A DNA stretch of 64,000 bases from Solanum dulcamara (Eukaryota > Streptophyta > Magnoliopsida > Solanales > Solanaceae): the NCBI RefSeq assembly GCF_947179165.1, contig NC_077237.1, positions 86,776,341 through 86,840,340 on the forward strand, written 5' to 3'. Position numbers and translations under genes: made by a program. The stretch's first letter is position 1. Every line of letters begins with the position of its first letter. This document shows, piece after piece, positions 1-13,339 of this stretch. A model generated the notes under the pieces. The model made no database searches and was not told the origin of the DNA. It was given only the letters and a program-made list of their open reading frames with translations.

Positions 1-3000
1 AAAATTTGACCCGAACCCCCGACACCTAAAATATCCGTGGGCTAACACAAACGAAAAAGTGGCAAAATTGCTTAATTCCTATTGCGCTGCCAATAAAATG
101 CTCCTAAACCCTTCTAAAGTGCCGTCGGGGCTACTGGAGTCGTTCCCTAGGTCGTTACGGATGCTACTATCGAAGGATTAAAGAACATTTGACTCAGACC
201 CCCTTCACCTAAAATATCTGTGGGCTAACACACAAGAAATACTGGCAAAATCGCCCAATTCCTATTGCGTCGCCAATAAAATGCTCCTTAACCCCTCTAT
301 AGCACCGCCGGGGCTATTGGAGTCCTTCCCTAGGTCTTTACGGAAGCTACTATGGAAGAATACAAGAAAATTCGACTTGGACCCCCGGCACCTAAAAAAT
401 TCGTGGGCTAACACACATGAAAAACTGGCAAAATTGCCTAATTCCTATTGCGTCGCCAATAAAATGACTCTAAACCACACTAAAGCCCCACCGGGGATAC
501 TGAAGTCATTCTCCAAGCCGTTACGGATGCTATTATGGAAGAATCCAAGAAAATTTGACCTGAACCCCCAGCACCTAAAAAATTCGTGGGTTAACACACA
601 CGAAAAACTAGCAAAATCACCTAATTCCTATTGTGTCTCAAATAAAATGCTCCTAAACCCTCTAATGTGCCGCCGGGGTTGCTGGAGTCATTCCCCAGGT
701 CGTTACGGATGCTACTATGGAAGAAATCAAGAAAATTCGACACGCACCCCGGCACCTAAAAAATCTGTGGGCTAACACACACGAAAAACTTGCAAAATCG
801 CCTAGTTCCAATTGCATCACAAATAAAATGCTTCATAACCCCTCTAAAGCGCCGTTGGGGCTACTGGAGTTGTTACCCAGGTCGTTACGGATGCTACTAT
901 GTAACAATCCAAGAAAATTTGACCCAAACCCCCGGCACCTAAAACATTTGTGGGTTAACACACGAAAAACTGGCAAAATCGCCTAATTCCTATTGCGTTG
1001 CCAATAAAATGCTCCTAAACCCCTCTATAGCGCCACCGGAGCTACTGGAGTCGTTCCCCAGGTCGTTACGGAAGCTACTATTGAAGAATCCAAGAAAATT
1101 AGACCCAGACCATCGGCACCTAAAAAATCTGTGCGCTAACACACATGAAAAACTGGCAAAATTGCCTAATTCCTATTGCGTCGCTAATAAAATTCTCCTA
1201 AACCCCTCTAAAGCGCCACCGGGGCTACTGTAGTCGTTCTCCAGGGTGTTACGGACGCTACAATGGAAGAATCCAAGAAAATTTGACCCTGACCCCCGGC
1301 ACCAAAAAAATCCGTGGGCTAACACACACGGAAAACTGGCAAAATTGCCTAATTTCTATTACATCGCCAATAAAATGCTCCTAAACCCCTCTATAGCGCC
1401 TCCGGGGCTACTGGAGTCGTTCCCCAGGTCGTTACGGATGTTACTATAAAAGAATCCAAGAAAATTAGACCCAGACCCCCGGCACCTAAAAAATACGTGG
1501 GCTGACACATATGAAAAACTGGCAAAATTGCCTAATTCCTACTGCGTCGCCAATAAAATGCTCCTAAGCCCCTCTAAAGCGCTGCCGGGGCTACTGTAGT
1601 TGTTTCCTAGGTCGTTACGGATGCTACTATGGAAGAATCCAAGAAAATTCGACTCGGACCCCCGGCACCTAAAATATCTGTGGGCTAACAAACACGAAAA
1701 ACTGGCAAAATCTCCTAATTCCTACTGCGTCGTCAATAAAATGCTCCTAAACCCCTCTAAAGTACCGACGGGGCTACTGGAGTCGTTCTCCAGGTCGTTA
1801 CGGACGCTACTATGAAAGAATCCAAGAAAATTCGACCCGGACCCCCGGCACCTAAAAAATCTGTGGGCTAACACACACGAAAAACTGGCACAATCGCCTA
1901 ATTCCTAATGCATCGCAAATAAAATGATCCTAAACCCCTCAAAAGCGCCGCCAGAGCTACTAAAGTCGTTCTCCAGGTCATAACAGACGCTACTATGGAA
2001 GAATCCAAAAAAATTTGACCCTGACCCCCGGCACCAAAAAAATCCGTGGGCTAACACACACGGAAAACTGGCAAAATCTCCTAATTTCTATTACATCGCC
2101 AATAAAATGCTCCTAAACCCCTCTAAAGCGTCGACGGGGCTACTGGAGTCGTTCCCCAAGTCGTTACGGATGCTATAATGGAAAAATCCAAGAAACTTTG
2201 ACCCGAACCCCCGTCGCCTAAAAAATCTGTGGGCTAACATACGAAAAACTGGCAAAATCCCCTAATTCCTATTGCATCGCCAATAAAATGCTCTTAAACC
2301 CCTCTATAGCACCTCTGGCTACTGTAGTCATTCCCTACTTCGTTACGGATGTTACTATGGATGAATCCAAGAAATTTGACACAGACCCCCAGCACCTAAA
2401 ATATCCGTGGGCTAACACACACGAAAAAGTGGCAAAATTGCTTAATTCCTATTGCGCCGCTAATAAAATGCTCCTAAACCCCTCTAAAGTACCGACGGGG
2501 CTACTGGAGTCGTTCTCCAGGTCGTTACGGACGCTACTATGGAAGAATCCAAGAAAATTTGACCCGGACCCCCGGCACCTAAAATATCCGTGGGCTAACA
2601 CACACGAAAAACTGGCAAAATCGCCTAATTCCTACTGTGTCACAATAAAATGCTCCTAAACCTTTCTATAGTGCCGCCGGGGCTACTGGAGTCATTCCCC
2701 AGGTTCTTATGGACGCTACTATGGAAGAAACCAAGAAAATTTGACCCGGACCCCCGACACCTAAAATATCCGTGGGCTAACACAAATGAAAAAGTGGCAA
2801 AATTGCTTAATTCCTATTGCGCCGCCAATAAAATGCTCCTAAACCCTTCTAAAGCGCCGTCGGGGCTACTGGAGTCTTTCCCTAGGTCGTTACGGATGCT
2901 ACTATCAAAGAATTCAAGAACATTTGACTCAGACCCCCTTCACCTAAAAAATCTGTGGGCTAACACACAAGAAATACTGGCAAAATCGCCTAATTCCTAT

Positions 3001-4107
3001 TGCGTCGCCAATAAAATGCTCCTAAACCTCTCTATAGCACCGCCGGGGCTACTGGAGTCGTTCCCCAAGTCATTACAGACGCTACTATGGAAGAATACAA
3101 GAAATTTTGACTTGGACCCCCGGCACCTAAAAAATCTGTGGGCTAACACACATAAAAAATTGGCAAAATCGCCTAATTCCTATTGTGTCGCAAATAAAAT
3201 GATCATAAACCCCTCGAAAGCACCGCCGGAGCTACTGGAGTCGTTCTCTAGGTCGTAAAGGACGCAACTATGGAATAAATCAAGAAAATTCGACCCGGAC
3301 CCCCAATACCTAAAAATTTTATGGGTTAACACACACGAAAAAACTGGCAAAATTGCCTAATTCCTATTGCGTCGCCAATAAAATGCTCCTAAACCCCTCT
3401 ATTGCACCGCCGGGGCTACTGGAGTCGTTCCCCAGGTCGTTATAGACGCTACTATGGAAGAAATCAAGAAAATTTGACCTAGACCCCGGCACCTAAAAAT
3501 TCGTGGGTTAACACACGAAAAACAAGCAAAATCGCCTAATTCCTATTGTGTCGCTAATAAAATTCTCCTGAACCCCTCTAAAGCGCCGCCGGGGCTACTA
3601 GATTCGTTCCCTAGGTCTTTACGAATGCTACAATGGAAGAATCCAAAAAAATTTGACCCGAACCCCCGGCACCTAAAAAATCCGAGGGTTAACATACAAG
3701 AAAATCTGGCAAAATCACCTAATTCCCATTGCGTCGCCAATAAAATGCTCCTAAACCCCTCTATTGCACCGCCGGGGCTACTGGAGTCGTTCACCAGGTC
3801 GTTATGTACGCTACTATGGAAGAAATCAAGAAAATTTGACCTAGACCCCCGGCACCTAAAAATGCGTGGGTTAACACACGAAAAACAGGCAAAATCGCCT
3901 AATTCCTATTGTGTCGCTAAAAAAATTCTCCTAAACCCCTCTAAAGCGCCGCCGGGGCTACTGGATTCGTTCCCTAGGTCATTACAAATGCTACCATGAA
4001 AGAATCTAAGAATATTTGACCCGAACCCCCGACACCTAAAAAATCCGAGGGTTAACATACAAGAAAATCTGGCAAAATCACCTAATTCCCATTGCGTCGT
4101 AAATAAA
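1..4107. repeat. Satellite super-repeat A (left-truncated, rearranged)
   Basis: First of three related blocks of satellite monomers. Distinctive variants recur at fixed offsets in the next blocks: the TAAACCACACTAAAG monomer near 464 recurs near 4653 and 9941; the CTTCATAACC monomer at 828 recurs at 5018 and 10305; monomers at 1009 and 1246 recur at 5199/5436 and 10486/10723. These offsets are about 4190 bp (23 monomers) and 5287 bp (29 monomers). The order is not fully collinear. Bases 1381-1815 instead match 4108-4480 (offset about 2.73 kb), and bases 2115-2360 match about 5570-5830. Block A has therefore been rearranged by further exchange. Coordinates of the block ends are approximate. 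Confidence 0.7.
3371..4095. repeat. 363-bp satellite dimer, 2 copies (block A)
   Basis: GTCGCC or GTCG landmarks at 3371, 3733 and 4096 mark two dimers of 362-363 bp. One monomer of each pair carries a shortened segment (TAAAAATTCGTGGGTTAACA followed by CACGAAAAACA) that lacks 1 base of the A run and 2 bases of the ACACAC run. This gives a 180-bp monomer and a 363-bp dimer. Its partner monomer has CCGAGGGTTAACATACAAG. The same dimer recurs in blocks B and C. Confidence 0.85.
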
Positions 4108-6660
4108 ATGCTCCTAAACCCCTCTATAGCGCCTCCGGGGCTACTGGAGTCGTTCCCCAGGTCGTTACGGATGTTACTATAAAAGAATCCAAGAAAATTC
4201 AACCCATACCTCCGGCACCTAAAAAATACGTGGGCTACACATATGAAAAACTGGCAAAATTGCCTAATTCCTACTGCGTCGCCAATAAAATGCTCTTAAG
4301 CCCCTCTAAAGCGCTGCCGGGGCTACTGTAGTTGTTTCCTAGGTCGTTACGGATGCTACTATGGAAGAATCCAAGAAAATTCGACTCGGACCCCCGGCAC
4401 CTAAAATATCTGTGGGCTAACAAACACGAAAAACTGGCAAAATCTCCTAATTCCTACTGCGTCGTCAATAAAATACTCCTAATCCCCTATATAGCACCGC
4501 CGGGGCTACTGGAGTCGTTCCCAGGTTGTTACGAACGCTACTATGGAAGAATCCAAGAAAATTCGACCTGGACCCCGGCACCTAAAAAATCCTTACGCTA
4601 ATACACACGAAAAACTGGCAAAATTGCCTAATTCCTATTGCGTCGCCAATAAAATGCAACTAAACCACACTAAAGCATCGCCGGGGATACTGAAGTCGTT
4701 CTCCAAGTCGTTACGGATGCTATTATGGAAGAATCCAAGAAAATTTGACCTGAACCCCCAGCACCTAAAAAATTCGTGGGTTAACACACACGAAAAACTA
4801 GCAAAATCACCTAATTCCTATTGCGTCTCAAATAATATGCTCCTAAACCCTCTAAAGTGCCGCCGGGGTTACTGGAGTCGTTCCCCAGGTCGTTACGGAT
4901 GCTACTATGGAAGAAATCAAGAAAATTCGACCCGTACCCCGGCACCTAAAAAATCCGTGGGCTAACACACACGAAAAACTTGCAAAATCGCCTAGTTCCA
5001 ATTGCGTCACAAATAAAATGCTTCATAACCCATCTAAAGCGTCGTCGGGGCTACTGGAGTCGTTACCCAGGTCGTTACGGACGCTACTATGTAACAATCC
5101 AAGAAAATTTGACCCAAACCCCCGGCACCTAAAATATTTGTGGGTTAACACACGAAAAACTGGCAAAATCGCCTAATTCCTATTGCGTTGCCAATAAAAT
5201 GCTCCTAAACCCCTCTATAGCACCACCGGAGCTACTGGAGTCGTTCCCCAGGTCGTTACGGAAGCTAATATTAAAGAATCCAAGAAAATTCGACCCGGAC
5301 CATCGGCACCTAAAAAATCTGTGCGCTAAAACACATGAAAAACTGGCAAAATTGCCTAATTCCTATTGCATCGCTAATAGAATTCTCCTAAACCCCTCTA
5401 AAGCGCCACCAGGGCTACTGTAGTCGTTCTCCAGGTTGTTACGGACGCTACAATGGAAGAATCCAAGAAAATTTGACCCTGACCCCCGGCACCAAAAAAT
5501 TCCGTGGGCTAACACACACGGAAAACTGGCAAAATTGCCTAATTTCTATTACATCGCCAATAAAATGCTCCTAAACCCCTCTAAAGCGCCGACGGGGCTA
5601 CTGGAGTCGTTCCCCAGGTCGTTACGGACGCTATAATGGAAAGATCCAAGAAACTTTGACCCGAACCCCCGGCGCCTAAAAAATCTGTGGGCTAACACAT
5701 ATGAAAAACTGGCAAAATCCCCTAATTCCTATTGCATCGCCAATAAAATGCTCTTAAACCCCTCTATAGCACCTCTGGGCTACTAGAGTCATTCCCTAGG
5801 TCGTTACGGATGTTACTATGGATGAATCCAAGAAAATTTGACACAGACCGCCAGCACCTAAAAAATCCGGTGGCTAACACACACGAAAAACTGGCAAAAT
5901 CGCCTAATTTCTAATGCGTCGCAAATAAAATGATCCTAAACCCCTCAAAAGCGCCGCCAGAGCTACTAAAGTCATTCTCCAGGTCATAACAGACGCTACT
6001 ATGGAAGAATCCAAGAAAATTCGACCCGGACCCCCGGCACCTAAAATATCCATGGGCTAATACACACAAGGAAAACTGGCAAAATCGCCTAATTCCTACT
6101 GTGTCGCCAATAAAATGCTCCTAAACCCTCTATAGCACCTCCGGGGCTACTAGAGTCATTCCCAGGTCATTACGGACGCTATAATAGAAGAATCCAAGAA
6201 AATTCGACCCAGACCCCGACACCTAAAAATTCCATGGGCTAACACCCACGAACAACTGGCAAAATTACTTAATTCCTACTGCGTCGCCAATAAAATGCTC
6301 CTAAGCCCTTCTAAAGCACCGTCGAGGCTACTATAGTCATTTCCCAGGTCGTTACGGATGCTACTAAGGAAACATCCAAGAAAATTTGACTCTGACCCAC
6401 TTCACCTAGAAAATCTGTGGGCTAACACACAAGAAATACTGGCAAAATTGCTTAATTCCTATTGTGTCGCCAATAAATTGCTCCTAAACCCCTCTATAGC
6501 ACCGCCGGGGCTACTGGAGTCGTTCCCTAGGTCGTTACGGACACTACTATGGAAGAATCCAAGAAAATTCGACCCGGACCCCCGACACCTAAAATATCTG
6601 TTGGCTAACACACACGAAAAACTGGCAAAATCGCTTAATTCCTACTGCGTCGCCAATAAA

Positions 6661-7920
6661 ATGCTCCTAAACCCTCTATAGCACCTCCAGGGCTGCTGGA
6701 GTCATTCCCCAGGTCATTACGAATGCTACAATGAAAGAATCCAAGAAAATTTGACCCGGACCCCCGACACCTAAAATATTCGTGGGCTAACACAAATGAA
6801 AAAGTGGCAAAATTGCTTAATTCCTATTGCGCCGCCAATAAAATGCTCCTAGACCCTTCTAAAGCACCATCGGGGCTACTGGAGTCGTTCCCTAGGTCGT
6901 TACGGATGCTACTATCGAAGAATTCAAGAACATTTGACTCAGACCCCCTTCACCTAAAGAATCTGTGGGCTAACACACAAGAAATACTAGCAAAATCGCA
7001 TAATTACTATTGCATCGCCAATAAAATGCTCATAAACCCCTCTATAGCACTGCCGGGGCTACTGGAGTCATTCCCCAGGTCATTACAGACGCTACAATTG
7101 AAGAATACAAGAAATTTCGACTCAGACCCCAACACCTAAAAAATCTGTTGGCTAACACACACGAAAAACTGGCAAAATCGCCTAATTCCTAATGCGTCGC
7201 AAATAAAATGATCCTAAACCCCTCAAAAGCTCCGCCAGAGCTACTAAAGTCGTTCTCCAGGTCATAACAGACGCTACTATGGAAAAATCCAAGAAAATTC
7301 GACCCGGACCCCCGGCACCTAAAATATCCGTGGGCTAACACACACAAAAAACTGGCAAAATCGTCTAATTCCTACTGTGTCGCCAATAAAATGCTCCTAA
7401 ACCCTCTATAGCACCTCAGGGGCTACTGGAGTCATTCCCCAGGTCATTACGGACGCTACAATGGAAGAATCCAAGAAAATTTGACCCGGACCCCCGACAC
7501 CTAAAATATTCGTGGGCTAACACAAATGAAAAAGTGGCAAAATTGCATAATTCCTATTGCGCCGCCAATAAAATGCTCCTAAACCCTTCTAAAGCACCAT
7601 CGGGGCTACTGGAGTCGTTCCCTAGGTCGTTACGGATGCTACTTTCGAAGAATTCAAGAACATTTGACTCAGACCACCTTCACCTAAGAAATCTGTGGGC
7701 TAACACACAAGAAATACTGGCAAAATCGACTAATTCCTATTGCGTCGCCAATAAAATGCTCCTAAACCCCTCTATAGCACTGCCGGGGCAATTAAAGTCG
7801 TTCCCCAGGTCATTACAGACGCTACTATGGAAGAATACAAGAAATTTCGACTCAGACCCCAACACCTAAAAAATCTGTTGGCTAACACACACGAAAAACT
7901 GGCAAAATTGCCTAATTCCT
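6661..7920. repeat. 4-monomer satellite duplication (730-bp spacing)
   Basis: The sequence from 6661 recurs from 7391, exactly 730 bp later (four monomers minus 2 bp). Both copies share unusual variants: a one-base deletion in the AAACCCTCTATAGCACC tract, AATGAAAAAGTGGCAAAATT, and the one-base-short TCAGACCCCAACACCTAAA tract that closes the reading frame at 7139 and 7869. Similarity fades after about 7190 and 7920. Confidence 0.85.
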
Positions 7921-8107
7921 ATTATGTCACAAATAAAATGATCATAAACCCCTCTAAAGCACCACCGTAGCTACTAGAGTCGTTCTCTAGGTCGTAAAGG
8001 ACGCAACTATGGAATAAATCAAGAAAATTTGACACGGACCCCAGTACCTAAAACTTCTATGGGCTAACACACACGAAAAACTGGCAAAATTGCCTAATTC
8101 CTATTGC

Positions 8108-9196
8108 GTCGCCAATAAAATGCTCCTAAACCCCTCTATTGCACCGCCGGGGCTACTGGAGTCGTTCCCTAGGTCGTTATGGACGCTACTATGGAAGAAA
8201 TTAAGAAAATTTGACCTAGACCCCCGGCACCTAAAAATTCGTGGGTTAACACACAAAATATAAGCAAAATCGCCTAATTCCTATTGTGTCGCTAATAAAA
8301 TTCTCCTGAACCCCTCTAAAGCGCCGCCGGGGCTACTGGATTCGTTTCCTAGGTCGTTACGAATGCTACAATGGAAGAATCCAAGAAAATTTGACCCGAA
8401 CCCCCGGCACCTAAAAAATCCAAGGGTTAACATACAAGAAAATCTGGCAAAATCATCTAATTCCCATTGCGTCGCCAATAAAATGCTCCTAAACCCCTCT
8501 ATTGCACCGCCGGGGCTACTGGAGTCGTTCCCCAGGTCGTTATGGACGCTACTATGGAAGAAATCAAGAAAATTTGACCTAGATCCCCAGCACCTAAAAA
8601 TTCGTGGGTTAACACACGAAAAACAGGCAAAATCGCCTAATTCCTATTGTGTCGCTAATAAAATTCTCCTGAACCCCTCTAAAGCGCCGCCGGGGCTACT
8701 GGATTCGTTCCCTAGGTCGTTACGAATGCTACAATGGAAGAATCCAAGAAAATTTGACCCGAACCCCCGGCACCTAAAAAATCCAAGGGTTAACAAACAA
8801 GAAAATCTGGCAAAATCACCTAATTCCCATTGCGTCGCCAATAAAATGCTCCTAAACCCCTCTATTGCACCGCCGGGGCTACTGGAGTTGTTCCCCAGGT
8901 CGTTATGGACGCTACTATGGAAGAAATCAAGAAAATTTGACCTAGATCCCCAGCACCTAAAAATTCGTGGGTTAACACACGAAAAACAGGCAAAATCGCC
9001 TAATTCCTATTGTGTCGCTAATAAAATTCTCCTGAACCCCTCTAAAGCGCCGCCGGGGCTACTGGATTCGTTCCCTAGGTCATTACAAATGCTACCATGA
9101 AAGAATCCAAGAAAATTTTACCCGAACCCCCGACACCTAAAAAATCAGAGGGTTAATATACAAGAAAATCTGGCAAAATAACCTAATTCTCATTGC
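8108..9196. repeat. 363-bp satellite dimer, 3 copies (block B)
   Basis: GTCGCC landmarks at 8108, 8471, 8834 and 9197 are each 363 bp apart. The three dimers are nearly identical, which makes this one of the most homogeneous stretches in the first 10 kb. The shortened 180-bp monomer keeps the frame through compensating 1-bp and 2-bp deletions, giving a continuous open run from 8363 to 9100. Confidence 0.92.
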
Positions 9197-9208
9197 GTCG
9201 CCAATAAA

Positions 9209-12200
9209 ATGCTCCTAAACCCCTCTATAGCGCCTCTAGGGCTACTGGAGTCGTTCCCTAGGTCGTTACGGATGTTACTATAAAAGAATCCAAGAAAATT
9301 CGACCCAGACCCCCTGCACCTAAAAAATACGTGGGCTAACACACATAAAAAACTGGCAAAATTGCCTAATTCCTACTGCGTCGCCAATAAAATGCTCCTA
9401 AGCCCCTCTAAAGCGCCGCCGGGGCTACTGTAGTCGTTTCCTAGGTCGTTACGGATGCTACTATGGAAGAATCCAAGAAAATTCGACCCGGACCCCCGGC
9501 ACCTAAAATATCTGTGGGCTAACAAACACAAAAAACTGGCAAAATTGCCTAATTCCTACTACGTCGTCAATAAAATGCTCCTAAACCCCTCTATAGCACC
9601 GTCGGGGCTACTGGTGTCGTTCCCCAGGTTGTTACGGACTCTACTATGGAAGAATCCAAGAAAATTCGACCCGTACCCCCGACACCTAAAAAATCCGTAG
9701 GCTAACACGCACGAACAACTGGCAAAATCGCCTAATTCCTATTGCGTCGCCAATAAAATGCTCCTAAACCCCTCTATAGCACCGCCGGGGCTACTGGAGT
9801 CGTTCCCCAGGTCATTACAGATGCTACTATGGAAGAATACAAGAAATTTTGACTTGGACCCCCGGCACCTAAAAAATTCGTGGGCTAACACACATGAAAA
9901 ACTGGCAAAATTGCCTAATTCCTATTGCGTCGCCAATAAAATGACTCTAAACCACACTAAAGCACCACCGGGGATACTGAAGTCGTTCTCCAAGCCGTTA
10001 CGGATGCTATTATGGAAGAATCCAAGAAAATTTGACCTGAACCCCCAGCACCTAAAAAATTCGTGGGTTAACACACACGAAAAACTAGCAAAATCACCTA
10101 ATTCCTATTGTGTCTCAAATAAAATGCTCCTAAACCCTCTAATGTGCCGCCGGGGTTGCTGGAGTCATTCCCCAGGTCGTTACGGATGCTACTATGGAAG
10201 AAATCAAGAAAATTCGACACGCACCCCGGCACCTAAAAAATCTGTGGGCTAACACACACGAAAAACTTGCAAAATCGCCTAGTTCCAATTGCGTCACAAA
10301 TAAAATGCTTCATAACCCTTCTAAAGTGCCGTCGGGGCTACTGGAGTCGTTACCCAGGTCGTTACGGACGCTACTTTGTAACAATCCAAGAAAATTTGAC
10401 CCAAACCCCCGGCACCTAAAAAATCTGTGGGTTAACACACGAAAAACTAGCAAAATCCCCTAATTCCTATTGCGTTGCCAATAAAATGCTCCTAAACCCC
10501 TCTATAGCACCACCAGAGCTACTGGAGTCGTTCCCCAGGTCGTTACAGAAGCTAATATTGAAGAATCCAAGAAAATTCGACCCGGACCATCGGCACCTAA
10601 AAAATCTGTGCGCTAACACACATGAAAAACTAGCAAAATTGCCTAATTCCTATTGCGTCGCTAATAAAATTCTCCTAAACCCCTCTAAAGCGCCACCAGG
10701 GCTACTGTAGTCGTTCTCCAGGTTGTTACGGACGCTACAATGGAAGAATCCAAGAAAATTAGACCCTGACCCCCGGCACCAAAAAAATTCGTGGGCTAAC
10801 ACACACGGAAAACTGACAAAATTGCCTAATTTCTATTACATAGCCAATAAAATGCTCCTAAACCCCTCTAAAGCGCCGACGGGGCTACTGGAGTCATTCC
10901 CTAGGTAGTTACGGATATTACTATGGATGAATCCAAGAAAATTCGACCCGGACCCTCGGCACCTAAAATATCCCGTGGGCTAACACACACGAAAAACTGG
11001 CAAAATCGCCTAATTTCTACTGCATCACAATAAAATACTCCTAAACCCCTCTATAGTGCCGCCGGGGCTACTGGAGTCGTTCTACAGGTTCCTATGGACG
11101 CTATTATGGAAGAATCCAAGAAAATTCGACCCGGACCCCCGACACCTAAAAATTCCGTGGGCTAACACCCACGAACAACTGGCAAAATTGCTTAATTCCT
11201 ACTACGTCGCCAATAAAATGCTCCTAAGCCCTTCTAAAGCACCGTCGAGGCTACTATAGTCGTTTCACAGGTCGTTACGGATGCTACTAAGGAAACATCC
11301 AAGAAAATTTGACCCGCACCCCCTTCACCTAGAAAATCTGTGGGCTAACACACAAGAAATACTGGCAAAATTGCTTAATTCCTATTGTGTCGCCAATAAA
11401 TTGCTCCTAAACCCCTCTATAGCGCCGCCGGGGCTACTGGAGTCGTTCCCCAGGTCGTTACGGACACTACTATGGAAGAATACAAGAAAATTCGACTCGG
11501 ACCCCCGGCACCTAAAAAATCCATGGGCGTCACGAAAAACTGGAAAAATCGCCTAATTCCTAATGCGTCGCAAATAAAATGATCCTAAACCCCTCAAAAG
11601 CGCTGCCGGAGCTACTAAAGTTGTTCTCCAGGTCATAACAGACGCTACTATGGAAGAATCCAAGAAAATTCGACCCGGACCCCCGGCACCTAAAATATCC
11701 GTGGTTTAACACACACGAAAAACTAGCAAAATCGCCTAATTCCTACTGCGTCGCCAATAAAATGCTCCTAAACCTTCTATAGCACCTCCGAGTCTACTGG
11801 AGTCATTCCCCAGGTCATTACGGATGCTACAATAGAAGAATCCAAGAAAATTTGACTCGGACCCCCGACACCTAAAATATCCGTGGGCTAACACAAACGA
11901 AAAAGTGGCAAAATTGCTTAATTCCTATGCCGCCAATAAAATGCTCCTAAACCCTTCTAAAGCACCGTCGGGGCTACTGGAGTCGTTCCCTAGGTCGTTA
12001 CGGATGCTACTATCAAAGAATTCAAGAAAATTTGACTCAGACCCCCTTCACCTAAAAAATCTGTGGGCAAACACACAAGAAATACTGGCAAAATCGCCTA
12101 ATTCCTATTGCGTCGCCAATAAAATGCTCCTAAACCCCTCTATAGCACCGCCGGGGCTACTGGAGTTGTTCCCCAGGTCATTACAGACGTTAAAATGGAA

Positions 12201-13110
12201 GAATACAAGAAATTTCAACTCGGACCCCCGGCACCTAAAAAATCCATGGGCTAACACACACGAAAAACTGGCAAAATCGCCTAATTCCTATTGTGTCGCA
12301 AATAAAATGATCATAAACCCCTCTAAAGCACCGCCGGGGCTACTATAGTCATTCCCCAGGTCATTATGGACGCTACTAAGGAAACATCCAAGAATATTTG
12401 ACCCGGACCCCCTTCACCTAAAATATTTGTGGGCTAACACATAAGAAATACTAGCAAAATCGCCTAATTCCTATTGCATCGCCAATAAAATGCTCCTAAA
12501 CCCCTCTATAGAACCGCTGGGGCTACTGGAGTCGTTCCCCAGGTCATTACAGACGCTACTATAGAAGAATACAAGAAATTTCAACTCGGACCCCCGGTAC
12601 CTAAAAATTCTATGGGCTAACACACACGAAAAACTGGCAAAATTGCCTAATTCCTATTGCATCGCCAATAAAATGCTCATAAATCCCTCTATTGCACCGT
12701 CGGGGCAACTGGAGTCGTTCCCCAGGTCATTATGAATGCTACAATGGAAGAAATCAAGAAAATTTGACCTAGACCCCCGGCACCTAAAAATTCGTGGGTT
12801 AACACATGAAAAACAGGCAAAATCGCCTAATTCCTATTGTGTCGCCAATAAAATTCTCCTGGACCCCTCTAAAGCGCCGTCGGGGCTACCGGATTCGTTC
12901 CCTAGGTCGTTACGAATGCTACAATGGAAAAATCCAAGAAAATTTGACCCGAACCCCCGACACCTAAAAAATCTGAGGGTTAACACACAAGAAAAACTGG
13001 CAAAATCACCTAATTCCCATTGCGTCGCCAATAAAATGCTCCTAAACCCCTCTATAGCGTCGCCGGGGCTACTAGAGTCGTTCCCCAGGTCGTTACGAAT
13101 GCTACTATGA
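9209..13110. repeat. Satellite super-repeat C
   Basis: Third related block, collinear with block B at its start and ending with a single copy of the 363-bp dimer. Shared markers with B include the TTACTATAAAAGAATCC monomer, the CTTCATAACC monomer at 10305 and the GGAAACATCCAAG monomer at 11281. It lacks the 4-monomer duplication seen in B. The right limit is set where shared variants stop and is approximate. Confidence 0.7.
12661..13023. repeat. 363-bp satellite dimer, 1 copy (block C)
   Basis: A single dimer runs between an ATCGCC landmark at 12661 and GTCGCC at 13024, with the same shortened 180-bp monomer (GGGTTAACACATGAAAAACA) seen in blocks A and B. Confidence 0.85.
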
Positions 13111-13339
13111 AAGAATCCAAGAAAATTCGACCCAGACCCCCGTCACCTAAAAAATCCGTGGGCTAACACACACGAAAAACTAGCAAAATCGCCTAATTCC
13201 TACTGCGTCGCCAATAAAATGCTCCTAAGCCCGTCTAAAGCGCCGCAGGGGCTACTGTAGTCGTTTCCTAGGTCATTACGGACGCTACTAAGGAAAAATC
13301 CAAGAAAATTTGACCTGGACCCCCGGCACCTAAAAAATC

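Larger units (their letters stand above)
4108..9208. repeat. Satellite super-repeat B
   Basis: The second super-repeat starts at the monomer with TTACTATAAAAGAATCC and runs through the 363-bp dimer cluster. It is collinear with block C (9209-13110) in its first 1.5 kb. One extra monomer in C (around 9758-9940) shifts the offset from about 5100 to 5287. It shares the GGAAACATCCAAG monomer with C (6358 versus 11281) and the CGAAGAATTCAAGAACATT monomer with A and C. Inside it a 4-monomer stretch has been duplicated and the dimer expanded to three copies. Confidence 0.75.
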
